A DNA stretch of 64,000 nucleotides. It comes from Streptococcus sanguinis SK1 = NCTC 7863 (GTDB lineage: Bacteria > Bacillota > Bacilli > Lactobacillales > Streptococcaceae). Under the pieces are notes generated by a model, which worked only from the letters and a program-made list of their open reading frames with translations, was not told where the DNA came from and searched no databases. Shown one piece after another: positions 20,801 to 32,332 of the stretch. The first letter of the stretch is position 1. Each line of letters begins with the position of its first letter. The position numbers were made by a program, and so were the translations under genes. The DNA lies in the NCBI RefSeq assembly GCF_000194945.1, contig NZ_GL878507.1:310001-374000 (forward strand), given 5' to 3'.

Positions 20801-21037
20801 ATGGCAGTAAAAACTAGAAAACAAGGGAATTCTATAACAATAACGATTCCAAGTGAATTTAATATTCCGAGTGGCGTGCATTACGATGCTAAATTGTTAC
20901 CGAGTGGCGAAATTGTCTTTACTCCTGAAAAGACTGAAAATCAGGTTACTTATATTTCTGACGAATCTTTTGAATTGGATTTAGATAATATTTTTGATGA
21001 ATACGATGATATTTTTAAAGCTTTGGTGGAAAAATGA
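20801..21037 (+). CDS. AbrB/MazE-type antitoxin
   Basis: A 78-residue protein with an N-terminal swapped-hairpin AbrB-like DNA-binding fold (about residues 1-45, with KQGNSITITIPSEF) and an acidic C-terminal tail that would wrap the toxin. A strong AAGGAGG site lies upstream. Its stop overlaps the start of the Doc-like gene by four bases, the usual antitoxin-first order. It most likely represses its own promoter through the palindrome at 20755-20769. Confidence 0.82.
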   Translation: MAVKTRKQGNSITITIPSEFNIPSGVHYDAKLLPSGEIVFTPEKTENQVTYISDESFELDLDNIFDEYDDIFKALVEK

Positions 21038-21444
21038 CAGTCTATTTAACAGAAAAGCAAATTGCAAAGATTAATACTTTAGTTATTCAGCGCTATTCTC
21101 CGAAAGAACAAATCAAGACGATTAGTCCATCAGCACTAAATATGATTGTGAACTTACCTGAACAATTTGTTTTTGGGAAACCTCTTTATCCGTCAATCTT
21201 TGATAAGGCAACAATTTTATTTGTTCAATTTATAAAAAAACTTGTTTTTGCTAGTGCTAATAAACGAACGGCTTTTTATGTTTTAGTAAAATTTTTACGA
21301 TTAAACGGTTATCATTTTTCTGTTGAACTTGACAAAGCAGTTGAAATGTGTGTAAGAATAGCGGTTGAATCCCTGTCGGAGCAAAATTTAAAAAATTACT
21401 CAAAATGGGTTTCTGAACATTCGTTTCGTAATGATAACGATTAA
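21034..21444 (+). CDS. Doc/Fic-family toxin with a defective catalytic motif
   Basis: A 136-residue death-on-curing-like protein. Doc toxins are Fic-fold kinases that inactivate EF-Tu, using an HxFx(D/N/A)(A/G)NKR motif. Here the motif reads LVFASANKRTA (from residue 70), so the catalytic His is Leu (CTT at 21241-21243), while N76, K77 and R78 are kept. One base change from CAT would explain this. It follows the AbrB-type antitoxin with a four-base overlap. It may be inactive, or retained for autoregulation with the antitoxin. Confidence 0.8.
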   Translation: MTVYLTEKQIAKINTLVIQRYSPKEQIKTISPSALNMIVNLPEQFVFGKPLYPSIFDKATILFVQFIKKLVFASANKRTAFYVLVKFLRLNGYHFSVELDKAVEMCVRIAVESLSEQNLKNYSKWVSEHSFRNDND

Positions 21445-21473
21445 GCTTTAATTATGCAAAGGAGTGCAATCTT

Positions 21474-22016
21474 ATGCCTAGACCGAAAACCAAAGAAGAC
21501 TTGCTGTTAGCTGCTAAGGAAAACTTTGAGAAGTTACAAACTCTCATTTCTAAGATGTCTGATGAAGAGTTACACACGCCTTTTGATTTTTTTCGGGATG
21601 AAAAGAAGAAAGAGGCCCATTGGAGACGAGATAAAAATGTAAGAGATGTTTTGATTCACCTCTATGAATGGCATCAGCTCTTGTTGAATTGGGTGCATTC
21701 CAATCAAAAGGGTCAAGAGCAGACTTTTCTTCCTGCGCCCTATAACTGGAAGACTTATGGAGAGTTGAATCTGGAATTTTGGAAGAAGCATCAAAAGACT
21801 TCTCTAAAAGAGGCAACTGAGCTCTTTCATCAGTCACATCAAGATGTTTTGGACTTAGCCGACACATTTACAAATGAAGAATTATTTTCAAAAAATGTCT
21901 ATAAATGGGTCGGAGGGACTGTACTAGGTTCCTATTTTGTAAGTGCTACTTCCAGCCATTATGACTGGGCCATGAAAAAGTTGAAGGCTCATCAGAAAAA
22001 TTGTAAAGCAAAATAG
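21474..22016 (+). CDS. ClbS/DfsB (DUF1706) family four-helix protein
   Basis: A 180-residue helical protein beginning PRPKTKEDLL, with DVLIHLYEWHQLLLNW and a late SHYDWAMKKL segment. These give the spaced histidines typical of DinB/ClbS-like four-helix bundles. ClbS inactivates the genotoxin colibactin, while most Firmicute relatives have no known role. A GGAG site lies nine bases before the start. It lies 29 bases after the toxin gene, so it may be on the same transcript, but a functional link is not implied. Confidence 0.75.
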   Translation: MPRPKTKEDLLLAAKENFEKLQTLISKMSDEELHTPFDFFRDEKKKEAHWRRDKNVRDVLIHLYEWHQLLLNWVHSNQKGQEQTFLPAPYNWKTYGELNLEFWKKHQKTSLKEATELFHQSHQDVLDLADTFTNEELFSKNVYKWVGGTVLGSYFVSATSSHYDWAMKKLKAHQKNCKAK

Positions 22017-22049
22017 TCTGTAGAAGACAAGAATTAGAGAGAAATAAGA

Positions 22050-22895
22050 ATGAAGAAATACAGCAAAATAATCATGTCCTGCGCCTGCCTGTCTTTGGCT
22101 TTTGGGCTAGCGGCATGTGCTAGTTCGCAGAAAAATAAAGAAACAAGTCAAACTACATCGACTTATTCAAATCTAAACAGTAAAAAGAGTGTCGAAGAAG
22201 TCAAGAGTTTGTTGGCAGCCGACTTGGATAAAGACAGTGTCAATAACTTTGTCAATCTAGTCAATGACTACAATGGACTTGTTGGCTCTACTGGATTAAA
22301 AGGCGATTTCACTAAGTTTACCAAAACCGAGTATGATGTAGAAAAAATCAATCCTCTGTGGCAGGCAAAGAAGGGCGATTTTATCGGGACAAATTGTCGG
22401 ATTAATACCTATACTTTGCTGAAAAATAGCATCGATATCCCTCAAATTGAAAAAGATGACGAACTTTTGTTTATCGATAATGACGCGATTGACAAGGGCA
22501 AGCTCTTTGATGCCAAGGATAAGGAAGAATTTAATATCCTGTTTTCAAGAGTCAAGACTGAAGCGACTCAAGATGTAAAAGTCCATGCTAAGAAGATGGA
22601 GGAATACTTCAAACAGTTCAAGTTTAGCGAAAAAGCACGGATGCTTTCAGTCATTGTCCACGACAATCTTGACGGCGACTCTCTCTTTGTAGGGCATGTC
22701 GGCGTCTTGGTTCCAGATAAAGACGGATATTTATTTATCGAAAAGCTGACCTTTGAAGAGCCTTACCAGGCTATCAAGTTTGCGACCAAGGAAGATGTCT
22801 ACAAATACTTGCAGACCAAATATAAAGACTACACAGGAGAAGGACTGGCCAAACCTTTTATCATGGACAACGATAAGTGGGTAGAGGGTAAGTAG
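22050..22895 (+). CDS. DUF4300-type lipoprotein
   Basis: A 281-residue surface lipoprotein. The signal peptide (residues 1-22) ends in a lipobox LAAC, so C23 should be lipidated and anchor the protein outside the membrane. A Ser/Thr/Asn/Lys-rich linker follows. The mature domain resembles DUF4300 proteins of streptococci, with a central GDFIGTNCRIN segment and a C-terminal cluster GHVGVLVPDKDG. Function is not known. No transporter genes are adjacent. Confidence 0.8.
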   Translation: MKKYSKIIMSCACLSLAFGLAACASSQKNKETSQTTSTYSNLNSKKSVEEVKSLLAADLDKDSVNNFVNLVNDYNGLVGSTGLKGDFTKFTKTEYDVEKINPLWQAKKGDFIGTNCRINTYTLLKNSIDIPQIEKDDELLFIDNDAIDKGKLFDAKDKEEFNILFSRVKTEATQDVKVHAKKMEEYFKQFKFSEKARMLSVIVHDNLDGDSLFVGHVGVLVPDKDGYLFIEKLTFEEPYQAIKFATKEDVYKYLQTKYKDYTGEGLAKPFIMDNDKWVEGK

Positions 22896-22941
22896 TCTGA
22901 TTCAGTTAGCATTAAGAAAATAGAACTGGGAGATTTAACGT

Positions 22942-23253
22942 ATGGAATTAAAAGATTTTACAGAAAAGGAACAGGAGCAGATTAATCAAGGGCTCAGCAC
23001 TGCAGAAATTTCCGATAAGGAAGCAGCCAAAAAGATTCTTGCACTCGTACCCAAGGAATGGATTAAAAGAATTCCTTTCTTCGTGAGAGGGCATGCGACG
23101 ACCAAGACGGTTGAGCGAGTTGCTAAGCAATATCCTGAACTATTCGCTGTTGCTAAGCAGCAAGGCGAACTTCCTGACAAGGAAAGAGAGGAATTGCGCG
23201 TGATTATGACAAGCATTTTTGAAGAAAAGATGAATAAGCATAAGATTAAATGA
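22942..23253 (+). CDS. small hypothetical protein
   Basis: No family recognised. The 103-residue product is soluble, charged and predicted to be helical, with no signal or membrane segment. A GGGAG site precedes the ATG. It sits between a lipoprotein gene and a terminator, so it is the last gene of that short unit. Cytosolic location is likely. Confidence 0.65.
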   Translation: MELKDFTEKEQEQINQGLSTAEISDKEAAKKILALVPKEWIKRIPFFVRGHATTKTVERVAKQYPELFAVAKQQGELPDKEREELRVIMTSIFEEKMNKHKIK

Positions 23254-23286
23254 GCACTTACTTTGAAAGAAGTGAGAGCCTTAGGA

Positions 23287-23310
23287 AGTCACTGAAAGCA
23301 GTGGCTTTTT
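23287..23310 (+). terminator. rho-independent terminator
   Basis: The stem AGTCACTG/CAGTGGCT (one wobble) has an AAAG loop and a T-run, 34 bases after the small hypothetical gene. Confidence 0.85.
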
Positions 23311-23412
23311 CGTTTGTTTTTGGTATGACGAGGCTGGTTACTAATGCTATCTTTGGATGCTGAATTGTAATTGGGTTTTGGGACTATTCTCCATGAGAAT
23401 TATTGGCAAAAA

Positions 23413-23421
23413 TGGTATAAT
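23413..23421 (+). promoter_or_regulatory. extended -10 promoter of rexBA
   Basis: TGG then TATAAT (23416-23421) lies about 30 bases upstream of rexB. No recognisable -35 is present. Confidence 0.65.
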
Positions 23422-23453
23422 GTTCCTATATTTTCTAGAGGAAAAGGCAGGCT

Positions 23454-26400
23454 ATGAAATTACTTTATACAGATATTCGCCATCCTTTGACCAAGGTTTT
23501 GGTGACTGAGGCTGAGAGTTTGGTGGCGGCTGGTAAGCGAGTCTTTTATATTGCGCCTAATTCGCTATCTTTTGAGAAGGAGCGGGCGGTTTTGGAGTGC
23601 CTGAAGAACAAGGCTTCCTTTGCCATTACGGTGACGCGCTTTGCCCAGATGGCTCGATATTTTGTCCTCAATGATGTTCGGCAAGGGCAGAGTTTGGACG
23701 ATATTGGTCTGGGAATGCTGATTTATCGAACCTTGACAGAGCTGGATGATGGAGAGCTTAAGGTCTATGGCCGGATTAAGAAGGATGCCCAGTTTATCCA
23801 GCAACTGATGGATCTTTATCATGAACTGCAGACTGCCCAGATGTCCTTTGCGGATCTGGAATTTCTCGAGGAGCCTGAGAAGCGGGAGGATCTGGTCAAG
23901 ATTTTTACGGCGGTGACTGCTGCTCTGAATAAGGGCGATTTTGATTCGTCTTCTCAGATTGCTGCTTTTGCCCATCATATTCTGTCTGGTGATACGGATG
24001 AGGAGTTGAAGAATTTAGCCCTGGTCATTGATGGCTTTACTCGTTTTTCTGCCGAAGAGGAATACTTAGTCGGTCTTCTGCATCGGAAAGGTGTGGAGAT
24101 TGTCATTGGGACCTATGCCAGCCAAAAAGCCTATCGAGCAGCCTTTCGTGAGGGCAATCTCTATCAGGCCAGCGTGGATTTTTTGAGAAAGCTAGCCGAG
24201 GACTATCAAGTCAAGCCTGACTATATCTCTCATGCAGAAGCAGAAGATGCCTTTGGACGGATTTCTAAGATCTTAGAGAGTCGTTATGACTTTTCAGAAT
24301 CAACGGTTAGTCTTAGTGAGACAGACCGCTCGCAGCTCCAAATTTGGGCTACTATGAACCAGAAAGAAGAGCTGGAGTATGTGGCTAAGTCCATCCGACA
24401 GCGGGTTCATGATGGGGCGCGTTATAAGGATATTCGCCTGCTTTTGGGAGATGTGGAAGCCTACCAGCTTCAGCTCAAGACCATTTTTGACCAATATCAG
24501 ATTCCCTACTATCTGGGGCGGAGTGAGTCGATGGCCCAGCATCCGCTGGTCCAGTTTGTCGAGTCCTTGGAGCGGCTCAAGCGCTATAACTTCCAACTGG
24601 AAGACCTGCTCAATCTCTTAAAGACGGGGCTCTACGGAGGTTTGACTCAGGAGGAGCTGGATCATTTTGAGCAATATCTGCGCTTTGCGGACATTAAGGG
24701 ATCAGCCAAGCTAGCCAAAGATTTCACGGCCAATAGCCAAGGGAAATTTGACCTAGATCGTCTCAATCATATTCGTCGTCGGGTCATGACTCCGCTGCAA
24801 GACTTCTTCAAATCCCGCAGCCAGACGGCGTCTGGTCTCCTAGCTAAGTTTACGGAGTTCTTCCAAGCAGCCCGTTTGTCGGATAATTTGACGGCTCTGC
24901 TGCAGGGAGAAAGTCAGCAGGAGCAGGAACGTCATGAGGAAGTCTGGAAGGCTTTCAGCCATGTCTTAGAGCAGTTTGCTCAGGTTTTTGCAGATAGCAA
25001 GGTCAAACTAGACGATTTTCTAGCCTTGGTCTTGTCAGGTATGCTTTTGTCCAACTATCGGACAGTGCCAGCGACAGTAGATGTGGTCAAGGTCCAGTCT
25101 TATGACCTGATAGAGCCTTTAGCAGCTCCTTACGTCTATGCAATCGGACTGACTCAAGAGCGTTTCCCGAAAATCGCGCAAAACAAGAGTTTGCTCAGTG
25201 ATGAAGATCGCGCTCGGCTCAATGACGCAACGGATTCTCAGGCGGAACTCCAGATTGCCAGCTCAGAAAATCTCAAGAAGAATCGCTATACGGCTCTGTC
25301 GTTGATGAATTCTGCTACCAAAGAGCTGGTCTTGTCTGCGCCAGCCTTGGTCAATGAAGTAGAGGACAGCATGTCGACCTATCTACTGGAATTGACTGCA
25401 GCTCCACTTTCCTTGCCCATCATTGTCAAAAAGCCTCAGGCTTCTAGTGACGATATTGGCAGCTACCGAGCTCTGCTTTCTCAAATCATCGAGCTCCACC
25501 AAGAGGAGATTGACCGAGAGTGGACAGCAGAGGAGCAGACTTTTTGGGCGGTGGCTGTGCGGGTTCTTCGCAAGAAATTGGCAGCAGAAGGCATCAGTAT
25601 TCCGCAAATCAGCAAGGAACTGAAAACGGAGTCTCTGCAACCGGAAACTTTGCAAGCCCTCTACCCTCAGGAGCAGCCCCTCCGACTTTCAGCCTCTGCT
25701 TTAAACGAATATTTCCGGCATCAGTATGCTTATTTTCTCAAGTATGTTCTGCGCCTGCAGGAAGAGTGGACCATTCATCCAGATGCTCGCAGTCATGGGA
25801 TTTTCCTCCATCGGATCTTTGAAAAGGTCTTACAGGATGATTCGTCTGCTGATTTTGACCGGCGTTTAGCGCGGGCTATGGAAGAGACCAGTCGAGAGGC
25901 CGAGTTTGAGAGCATCTACAGCGAGTCAGGTCAGACCCGTTTTGCGCGCCAGCTCTTGCTAGATACGGCGAGGGCGACCGGCCGGGTGCTGGCTCATCCA
26001 ACTGGGATTGAGACCATTGGTGAGGAGACTGGCTTTGGCTCAGCTTCTAAGCCTTTCCTGACCTTGGAAAATGGCAGAGCAGTGACCGTGAGCGGTAAGG
26101 TGGACCGGATTGACCGTCTGACTAAGACAGAGAGTCTGGGAGTGGTGGACTATAAGTCTGGCGATATTAAGTTCAGCTTTGAAAAGTTCTTTAATGGACT
26201 GAATTCTCAGCTGCCGACCTATCTGGCAGCGATTGAGGAGTTAGCAGACTATCAAGAGGATAAGGGAACTTTTGGCGCCATGTATTTGCAGATGACCGAT
26301 CCGATTGTGGCGCTTAAAGATACCAAGACCTTGGCGGATGCAGTCAATCAGTCTATGAAACCACTCCAGTACAAGGGACTTTTTGTGGCTGATGCTGTCA

Positions 26401-26735
26401 AGGAGCTTGGTCCGCTCTATGAAAAAAATAAGACCAACTTGCTGAGCCAGGAAGACTTGGACTTGCTGCTGGCCTATAATGCTTATCTCTACAAAAAAGC
26501 TGCAGAAGGCATTCTATCAGGCCACTTTGCAGTCAATCCTTATACAGAGAATGGGCGAAGCATTGCTCCTTATGTGGAGCAGTTCAAGGCCATCACTGGC
26601 TTTGAAGCCAATCTCCATTTGGGACAGGCACGCCAGCTAGAAAAACTAGATGCAAGCAAATTTGATAGGCGGCCAACTGGTGAGAAGTTGCGCCAGGCCT
26701 GGCTAGAAAAGATGAGGGAGGAGATGGAAAAATGA
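23454..26735 (+). CDS. rexB: ATP-dependent nuclease subunit B (RexB/AddB)
   Basis: Part of the RexAB double-strand break repair helicase-nuclease, the streptococcal counterpart of RecBCD. The 1093-residue protein has a RecB-type nuclease domain near the C-terminus, with GKVDRIDR near residue 880 and VVDYKSG near 899. The N-terminus lacks a Walker A motif, and the cysteines that hold the iron-sulfur cluster in Bacillus AddB are not seen, both usual for RexB. Its ATGA overlap with rexA shows translational coupling. Confidence 0.93.
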   Translation: MKLLYTDIRHPLTKVLVTEAESLVAAGKRVFYIAPNSLSFEKERAVLECLKNKASFAITVTRFAQMARYFVLNDVRQGQSLDDIGLGMLIYRTLTELDDGELKVYGRIKKDAQFIQQLMDLYHELQTAQMSFADLEFLEEPEKREDLVKIFTAVTAALNKGDFDSSSQIAAFAHHILSGDTDEELKNLALVIDGFTRFSAEEEYLVGLLHRKGVEIVIGTYASQKAYRAAFREGNLYQASVDFLRKLAEDYQVKPDYISHAEAEDAFGRISKILESRYDFSESTVSLSETDRSQLQIWATMNQKEELEYVAKSIRQRVHDGARYKDIRLLLGDVEAYQLQLKTIFDQYQIPYYLGRSESMAQHPLVQFVESLERLKRYNFQLEDLLNLLKTGLYGGLTQEELDHFEQYLRFADIKGSAKLAKDFTANSQGKFDLDRLNHIRRRVMTPLQDFFKSRSQTASGLLAKFTEFFQAARLSDNLTALLQGESQQEQERHEEVWKAFSHVLEQFAQVFADSKVKLDDFLALVLSGMLLSNYRTVPATVDVVKVQSYDLIEPLAAPYVYAIGLTQERFPKIAQNKSLLSDEDRARLNDATDSQAELQIASSENLKKNRYTALSLMNSATKELVLSAPALVNEVEDSMSTYLLELTAAPLSLPIIVKKPQASSDDIGSYRALLSQIIELHQEEIDREWTAEEQTFWAVAVRVLRKKLAAEGISIPQISKELKTESLQPETLQALYPQEQPLRLSASALNEYFRHQYAYFLKYVLRLQEEWTIHPDARSHGIFLHRIFEKVLQDDSSADFDRRLARAMEETSREAEFESIYSESGQTRFARQLLLDTARATGRVLAHPTGIETIGEETGFGSASKPFLTLENGRAVTVSGKVDRIDRLTKTESLGVVDYKSGDIKFSFEKFFNGLNSQLPTYLAAIEELADYQEDKGTFGAMYLQMTDPIVALKDTKTLADAVNQSMKPLQYKGLFVADAVKELGPLYEKNKTNLLSQEDLDLLLAYNAYLYKKAAEGILSGHFAVNPYTENGRSIAPYVEQFKAITGFEANLHLGQARQLEKLDASKFDRRPTGEKLRQAWLEKMREEMEK

Positions 26736-29700
26736 AGAGAATTCCTTTTTTAACTGCAGAAGAAATTGCTCTTAAGCAAGCCCAAGAAGCTGCTTCGGAC
26801 AAGCCACAGAAAAAGACGGCAGAGCAGATTGAGGCCATCTACTCCTCTGGCCAAAATATTCTGGTCTCCGCTTCGGCCGGCTCGGGTAAGACTTTTGTCA
26901 TGGTTCAGCGAATCATAGACCAGATTCTTAGAGGTGTTGCTGTCAGCCAGCTCTTTATCTCAACCTTTACCGTCAAGGCGGCAGGCGAGCTAAAAGAGAG
27001 GCTGGAGAAGGAACTGGGGCAGGCCTTGAAGGAGGCCGATAGTCCTGAATTCAAGCAACACCTAGCCCAGCAATTAGCTGACTTGCCAAATGCCGATATT
27101 GGTACTATGGACGCCTTTACCCAGAAAGTGCTTAGTCGCTATGGTTACCTGCTTGGTTTGGCACCGAATTTTCGGATTCTCCAGTCTGCCAGTGAGCAGC
27201 TGATTCTGCAAAATGAAGTCTTTAGCCAAGTGTTTGACCGTTACTATGACAGCGAGCGTCAGGCTTTGTTTAGCAGTTTGGTAAAGAACTTTACTGGTAA
27301 GCGGAAGGATTTATCAGGCTTCAGAGAGCAAGTTTATCGGATTTACAGTTTTCTGCAGTCAACCAGCAGTCCTCAGCGCTGGCTGGAAGAAACCTTCCTC
27401 TATGGCTATGAGCACAGTGATTTTGCGGCAGAGAGAGAGAGGATATTTGGTCAAATCAAATCAGCCCTTTGGGAGCTGGGAGCTTTCTTTTCTGCCCATC
27501 TGGAGCATGAAGGAAGAGAGTTTGCGGGCGCCAAGTATCAGGAGAATGTCCAAGACGCTCTGACCGCCTTAGCAGGGCTGAATGAATTGTCACCGATAGA
27601 AGAAACAGCTCAGGTTCTCAAACAGATTGTGGCACTTTCCCAACTTTCCAATGGTCAGGCCTTTACAGCTCGGGTTGGCAAGAATGCAGACGAGCTCAAA
27701 AAAGAAATGGCTAAGGATTACAATGAAACCAGGAAGCCTATGATTGAGCGGCTGCGAAGCTTTGACCAGCAGCTTTATCAGATGGACTTTATCGAGCAGC
27801 ACCAGGATGAATGCCTGCCTCTGGTTGAGCTTCTGCGGGATTTTGTGGCGGACTTTGCACAGGCTTACTTGGAGCGAAAGAAAGTAGAAAATGCCTTTGA
27901 ATTTGGTGACATCAGCCATTTTGCTATTGAGATTTTAGAGACATTCCCAGAGGTGCGTCACTTTTATCAGGAACGCTACCACGAGGTCATGGTGGATGAG
28001 TATCAGGATACCAACCACACGCAGGAGCGCATGCTGGACTTGCTTTCTAGGGGCCAAAATCGCTTTATGGTGGGCGATATCAAGCAGTCTATCTACCGTT
28101 TCCGTCAAGCGGATCCGCAGATTTTCAGTGATAAGTTTAAGGCTTATCAAGAGGATAGCAGTCAGGGCAAGCTAATCGTCCTCAAGGAAAATTTCCGTAG
28201 TCATCTTGAGGTGCTGGAAGCAACCAACGATGTTTTCAAACGCCTGATGGATGAAGAAGTCGGGGAAATTGACTACAATGAAACCCACTATCTGGTGGCT
28301 GGCAATCCATCCAAACGCGAGCCTAATCCAGCTAACCGCGCTTCCTTCTTAATCTATGAAGGCTCCAAGGAGAGTCCGGAAGAGGAGGCTGATGAAGGCT
28401 TGCCACAGGCAGTATCAGCTGGGGAAGTGGACCTAGTCATCAAGGAAATCATCCGCCTGCACAATGAGGAAGGAGTGGCTTTTAAAGATATTACGCTGCT
28501 GACGGCATCCAGAACCCGCAATGATTTGATTTTAGCTGCCTTTGAGCAGTACCAGATTCCGTTGGTACCAGATGATGGCGCAGCAAACTATCTGCAGTCA
28601 GTAGAGGTCTTAGTCATGCTGGATACCCTGCGGACCATCAATAATCCGCTGAATGACTATGCCCTGACCGCCCTTCTCAAGTCTCCTATGTTTGACTTTG
28701 GTGAGGACGAGCTGGCTCGGCTGTCCCTGCAGGCCAGTCAAGAACGTTCTCAGGAAAATCTCTATGAAAAATTGCTCAATGCCCTCCAAGGAAGAGGTTT
28801 GCACCCTGCTTTAATCACCCAGGAACTGCAGAAAAAATTGCAGCACTTCCATGAGACCCTGCAAGGCTGGCGGACCTATTCCAAGACGCACTCCCTGTAT
28901 GATTTGATTTGGAAGATTTACCAGGATCGTTTCTACTATGACATGGTGGGGACTCTAGTCAATGGTGCCCAGAGACAGGCTAATCTCTATGCCCTCTCTT
29001 TGCGGGCCAATGAGTATGAAAAGTCTAGCTTTAAAGGCCTGTCTCGCTTTATCAGGATGATAGACCGTATCTTGGAAAATCAGCACGATCTAGCTAGTGT
29101 GCCAGTGGCGGCACCTAAGGACGCCGTTCGTCTCATGACCATTCATAAGAGTAAGGGGCTAGAGTTCAAGTATGTTTTTCTGCTCAATATGGACAAGGCC
29201 TTCAACCGTCAGGATAGCAGCTCTGCTATTATCCTTAGCCGGACCAAGGGAGTCGGCATCAAGTATGTAGCGGATGTATCGGTGTCTGTGGAAGAGTCTT
29301 ATGCGCCGAATCAGCTGCGCATTTCCATGGATACGCTGCCTTATCAGCAGAATCTAGTGGAGCTGCAGTTGGCTAGTCTGTCTGAGCAGATGCGTTTGCT
29401 TTATGTGGCCATGACGCGGGCTGAAACCAAGCTCTATCTTATCGGAAAGGGCAGTCAAGAGGTTTTGGATAAGCGTCAGTGGGGCAAGAGCCAACAAGGG
29501 CGTTTGTCTGCCAGTCTGCGCAGCCAGCTCAGTAATTTCCAAGACTGGCTCTATGCCATTCAGGCCGTTTTTTCCGATGAGAATCTCGCCTACGAGACCC
29601 GTTTTGTCACTGATGAGGAGCTAACTGCTGAAGAGATAGGGCGAATTAATGAGCCTGTGCTCTTTCCAGCGGATGATTTGGCAGATAATCGTCAGTCTGA

Positions 29701-30406
29701 CGACATCCTTCGAGCTCTGGATATTTTAGAAAGCGTGGACCGACTGAATAGCCAGTACCGCTCTGCCATTGAGCTGCCTAGTGTGCGAACTCCAAGCCAG
29801 ATTAAGAAATTCTATGAGCCAATCATGGATACGGATGGTCTGGACATCATGGATGAGCGAGCAGCTTTTCGGCCTCAGCCTAGCTTTGAGTTGCCTGATT
29901 TTGGCAAGAAAGCCAAAGTGACTGGAGCGCAAGTCGGCAGTGCCGTTCATGAGCTTATGCAGCGGATTCCTTTGGATAGCAGTCCCAGCATGGCTGTACT
30001 TCGGTCTGCCTTGGCTCAGGTTCAGGCCGATGAAGCGGTCAAAAAGCAGATTCAGCTGCCTAAGATTGCATCTTTCTTCGAGACAGATTTGGGACGTCTC
30101 TTGATTGAGAACAGTGACAGAGTTCGTCGAGAAGCACCATTTGCCATGCTCAAGAGGGATGACTCTAGCGGTCAGAACTTTGTTTTGCGGGGGATTTTGG
30201 ATGGTTACCTGCTCTTTGAGGATCGGATTATCCTCTTTGATTACAAGACGGATAAATATAAGGATTCATCTGAGCTGCTTGCTCGCTACCATGGCCAGCT
30301 AGACTTATATGCTCAAGCTCTCAGCCGCTCTTATGGCATTTCTCAAATTGAAAAATATTTGATTTTGCTAGGCGGTGAGCAGTTGCAGGTGGTTAAGGTG
30401 GACTGA
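26732..30406 (+). CDS. rexA: ATP-dependent helicase/nuclease subunit A (RexA/AddA)
   Basis: The motor and second nuclease of RexAB. The 1224-residue protein has UvrD-type helicase motifs: Walker [10 protein letters not shown] near residue 47, Walker B VDEYQDTN near 422, and the [11 protein letters not shown] motif V near 800. The C-terminal nuclease domain has [18 protein letters not shown] near 1150-1170. It starts four bases before the rexB stop. RexAB processes DNA ends, probably at Chi sites, for RecA loading. Confidence 0.94.
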   Translation: MKRIPFLTAEEIALKQAQEAASDKPQKKTAEQIEAIYSSGQNILVSASAGSGKTFVMVQRIIDQILRGVAVSQLFISTFTVKAAGELKERLEKELGQALKEADSPEFKQHLAQQLADLPNADIGTMDAFTQKVLSRYGYLLGLAPNFRILQSASEQLILQNEVFSQVFDRYYDSERQALFSSLVKNFTGKRKDLSGFREQVYRIYSFLQSTSSPQRWLEETFLYGYEHSDFAAERERIFGQIKSALWELGAFFSAHLEHEGREFAGAKYQENVQDALTALAGLNELSPIEETAQVLKQIVALSQLSNGQAFTARVGKNADELKKEMAKDYNETRKPMIERLRSFDQQLYQMDFIEQHQDECLPLVELLRDFVADFAQAYLERKKVENAFEFGDISHFAIEILETFPEVRHFYQERYHEVMVDEYQDTNHTQERMLDLLSRGQNRFMVGDIKQSIYRFRQADPQIFSDKFKAYQEDSSQGKLIVLKENFRSHLEVLEATNDVFKRLMDEEVGEIDYNETHYLVAGNPSKREPNPANRASFLIYEGSKESPEEEADEGLPQAVSAGEVDLVIKEIIRLHNEEGVAFKDITLLTASRTRNDLILAAFEQYQIPLVPDDGAANYLQSVEVLVMLDTLRTINNPLNDYALTALLKSPMFDFGEDELARLSLQASQERSQENLYEKLLNALQGRGLHPALITQELQKKLQHFHETLQGWRTYSKTHSLYDLIWKIYQDRFYYDMVGTLVNGAQRQANLYALSLRANEYEKSSFKGLSRFIRMIDRILENQHDLASVPVAAPKDAVRLMTIHKSKGLEFKYVFLLNMDKAFNRQDSSSAIILSRTKGVGIKYVADVSVSVEESYAPNQLRISMDTLPYQQNLVELQLASLSEQMRLLYVAMTRAETKLYLIGKGSQEVLDKRQWGKSQQGRLSASLRSQLSNFQDWLYAIQAVFSDENLAYETRFVTDEELTAEEIGRINEPVLFPADDLADNRQSDDILRALDILESVDRLNSQYRSAIELPSVRTPSQIKKFYEPIMDTDGLDIMDERAAFRPQPSFELPDFGKKAKVTGAQVGSAVHELMQRIPLDSSPSMAVLRSALAQVQADEAVKKQIQLPKIASFFETDLGRLLIENSDRVRREAPFAMLKRDDSSGQNFVLRGILDGYLLFEDRIILFDYKTDKYKDSSELLARYHGQLDLYAQALSRSYGISQIEKYLILLGGEQLQVVKVD

Positions 30407-30439
30407 TTAGCTTGTCGTGTTTGGAAAGGAAGGAAGCCT

Positions 30440-30745
30440 GTGGAACAGTTAGAACGCATTCAAAAAATGGAAAAGCACCTGAATAAATATTCTCAGGTAT
30501 TGACAAGAGCCCAGGAAGCTTTAGCTGAGTTGGAGCGTTGCCAGTCAGATTATATCCAGTTGAGAGACTACTATACTGGTCAGGAATTTTTTGATGATTT
30601 AGAGTTCTCGAATGGACCGGATTTCCCTGAAAATATAGCTTGCGGCGTCTTAAGCGAAGATGCTGTCTATGACCTGATGGGGGAGCATTTTGAAACAGCG
30701 ATTAATTTGTTGGATTTGTCCAGTGCTATGCTGAAAGAACGTTAA
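30440..30745 (+). CDS. DUF4298-type small protein
   Basis: A 101-residue acidic, helical protein that starts with an amphipathic coiled-coil-like segment (about 1-45) and ends in an IALLDLSS-like helix. The start is GTG at 30440, next to a strong AAGGAAGGA site. It follows rexA by 33 bases and may be cotranscribed. The pattern fits DUF4298, which has no known function. Confidence 0.72.
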   Translation: MEQLERIQKMEKHLNKYSQVLTRAQEALAELERCQSDYIQLRDYYTGQEFFDDLEFSNGPDFPENIACGVLSEDAVYDLMGEHFETAINLLDLSSAMLKER

Positions 30746-30790
30746 TACATTTAGAAAGAAAAAAATATTTAATTTTTTTCAATTTTCCTC

Positions 30791-30819
30791 TTGCTTTTTA
30801 ATAAAAATTCATGTAGAAT
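30791..30819 (+). promoter_or_regulatory. promoter of the histidine operon leader
   Basis: The -35 TTGCTT (30791-30796) and -10 TAGAAT (30814-30819) are 17 bases apart and precede the T-box leader. Confidence 0.7.
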
Positions 30820-30849
30820 ATTCAACAATAAATTGAAAGCGATGAGAGA

Positions 30850-31088
30850 AAAAGTCTAAGACAAGAAACAGAGAGTGCCTAATGGTGAGACGGTGCGCAA
30901 TCCTTAGACGACACATTCTTGAGTGCGGATGCGAAATCAGTCAGCAGTCTGAGACTAGTGTCCGACGGCTGATTGCCGTTATCAATCTGGAGTCTCGTAC
31001 TCCCAGAGGGTCCTCAGGCGACTGGGGTCCGAATAAAGGTGGAACCGCGTGTCAACGTCCTTGCAAAGTTTTTTTGCGAGGGCTTTTT
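30850..31088 (+). ncRNA. T-box riboswitch (His specifier likely)
   Basis: A structured leader before hisC. The invariant T-box AGGTGGAACCGCG is at 31037-31049, followed by an 11-bp terminator stem (arms 31057-31067 and 31073-31083) and a T-run. Upstream, a GGTGAGA-type Stem I distal loop appears at 30884-30890. The likely specifier is CAC at 30912-30914, a histidine codon, which fits the downstream genes. Uncharged tRNA-His would stabilise the antiterminator and switch on the operon. The T-box is certain; the exact specifier is inferred. Confidence 0.88.
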
Positions 31089-31218
31089 ATTATATTTAAA
31101 CTAGAAGATTCCCCCATTTTCTTTTACCAAAGCGGTAAATTCCGTCTTTCATTTATTAGAAGTTCTAAAAGATAATCAGAGTCAGATAATGGCTAGTGTG
31201 TGAAAGAGAGGTGGCAAG

Positions 31219-32277
31219 ATGGTTAAGCTAAAAGGTCTCAGGCAAATCAATCCCTATGTAGCGGGGCAGCAGCCCAATGAGCCAGACATGATTAAGCTCA
31301 ATACCAATGAAAATGCTTATGGGCCGAGTCCTAAGGTGGCAGAGGCCCTGCAGAACTTTGATACCCAGGAGTTGCGCAAGTATTCCAGTTTGGATCAGGC
31401 AGAGCTCTGTCAGGCTTTGGCGACAAACTTGGGTGTATCGCCCGACCAGCTCATTATTGGTAACGGCAGTGACGACATCTTGTCCATGGCTTTCCTGGCC
31501 TTCTTTAACAGAGGCGAGTCGGTCTTGTTTCCGGATTTGACCTATGGTTTTTACAAGGTCTGGGCGGACCTCTACTACGTGCCTTTTCGAGAAATCCCAC
31601 TGACAGCTGATTTTGAGGTCCATCCTTCCGATTATTTTGGAGATAATGGCGGCATTATCCTAGCCAATCCCAATGCCCCGACGGGGATCTATCTGACGCT
31701 GGATCAGTTGGAAGAAATTCTAGCGTCCAATCAAGATGTGGTCGTGGTGGTGGATGAGGCTTATATTCACTTTGGCGGTCAATCTGCCCTGCCTCTTCTA
31801 GAAACCTATCCCAACCTCTTTATCACACGGACCTTTTCCAAGGATGCGGCCTTGGCTGGTCTGCGGGTGGGCTACGGCATCGGCCATCCAGACTTAATAG
31901 CTGTCATGAAAGCTGTCAAGGACTCCATCAATCCTTACTCAGTGGATATGTTAGCAGAGCGCTTGGCTCTTGCAGCGGTGAAAGATTGGGATTATTATTT
32001 GGAGACCGGCAGAGCCATTCGAGAGACCCGAGATTGGTTTGCTGGAGAATTGGCTGCGCTGGATTTCCAAGTCCTGCCTAGTCAGACCAACTTTGTCCTA
32101 GCTCAGCCAACTAGAATCTCTGCAGCAGAGCTTTTCCAGCAGCTAGAGGAGCGTCGGATTTATGTGCGGTATTTTCCAAAAGCAGAGCGAATCAAAGACT
32201 TTCTGCGCATTTCCATCGGACGGCGAGAGGAGATGGAAACTGTCCTAGAAGCTATCAAGGAAATTTGCAGCAGCTGA
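31219..32277 (+). CDS. hisC: histidinol-phosphate aminotransferase
   Basis: A PLP enzyme that makes histidinol phosphate from imidazole-acetol phosphate. The 352-residue product has the NENAYGPSP substrate segment, GNGSDDIL, the NPNAPTG motif, DEAYIHF, and the PLP-lysine segment [17 protein letters not shown]. It is the first gene after the T-box. In several streptococci hisC leads the his operon, as it does here. Confidence 0.94.
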   Translation: MVKLKGLRQINPYVAGQQPNEPDMIKLNTNENAYGPSPKVAEALQNFDTQELRKYSSLDQAELCQALATNLGVSPDQLIIGNGSDDILSMAFLAFFNRGESVLFPDLTYGFYKVWADLYYVPFREIPLTADFEVHPSDYFGDNGGIILANPNAPTGIYLTLDQLEEILASNQDVVVVVDEAYIHFGGQSALPLLETYPNLFITRTFSKDAALAGLRVGYGIGHPDLIAVMKAVKDSINPYSVDMLAERLALAAVKDWDYYLETGRAIRETRDWFAGELAALDFQVLPSQTNFVLAQPTRISAAELFQQLEERRIYVRYFPKAERIKDFLRISIGRREEMETVLEAIKEICSS

Positions 32278-32332
32278 GAGTTTGACTCAAAGCCAGCTAG
32301 TGTAAGAATAGAGCAAGAAAGGAAAGCAGCCT

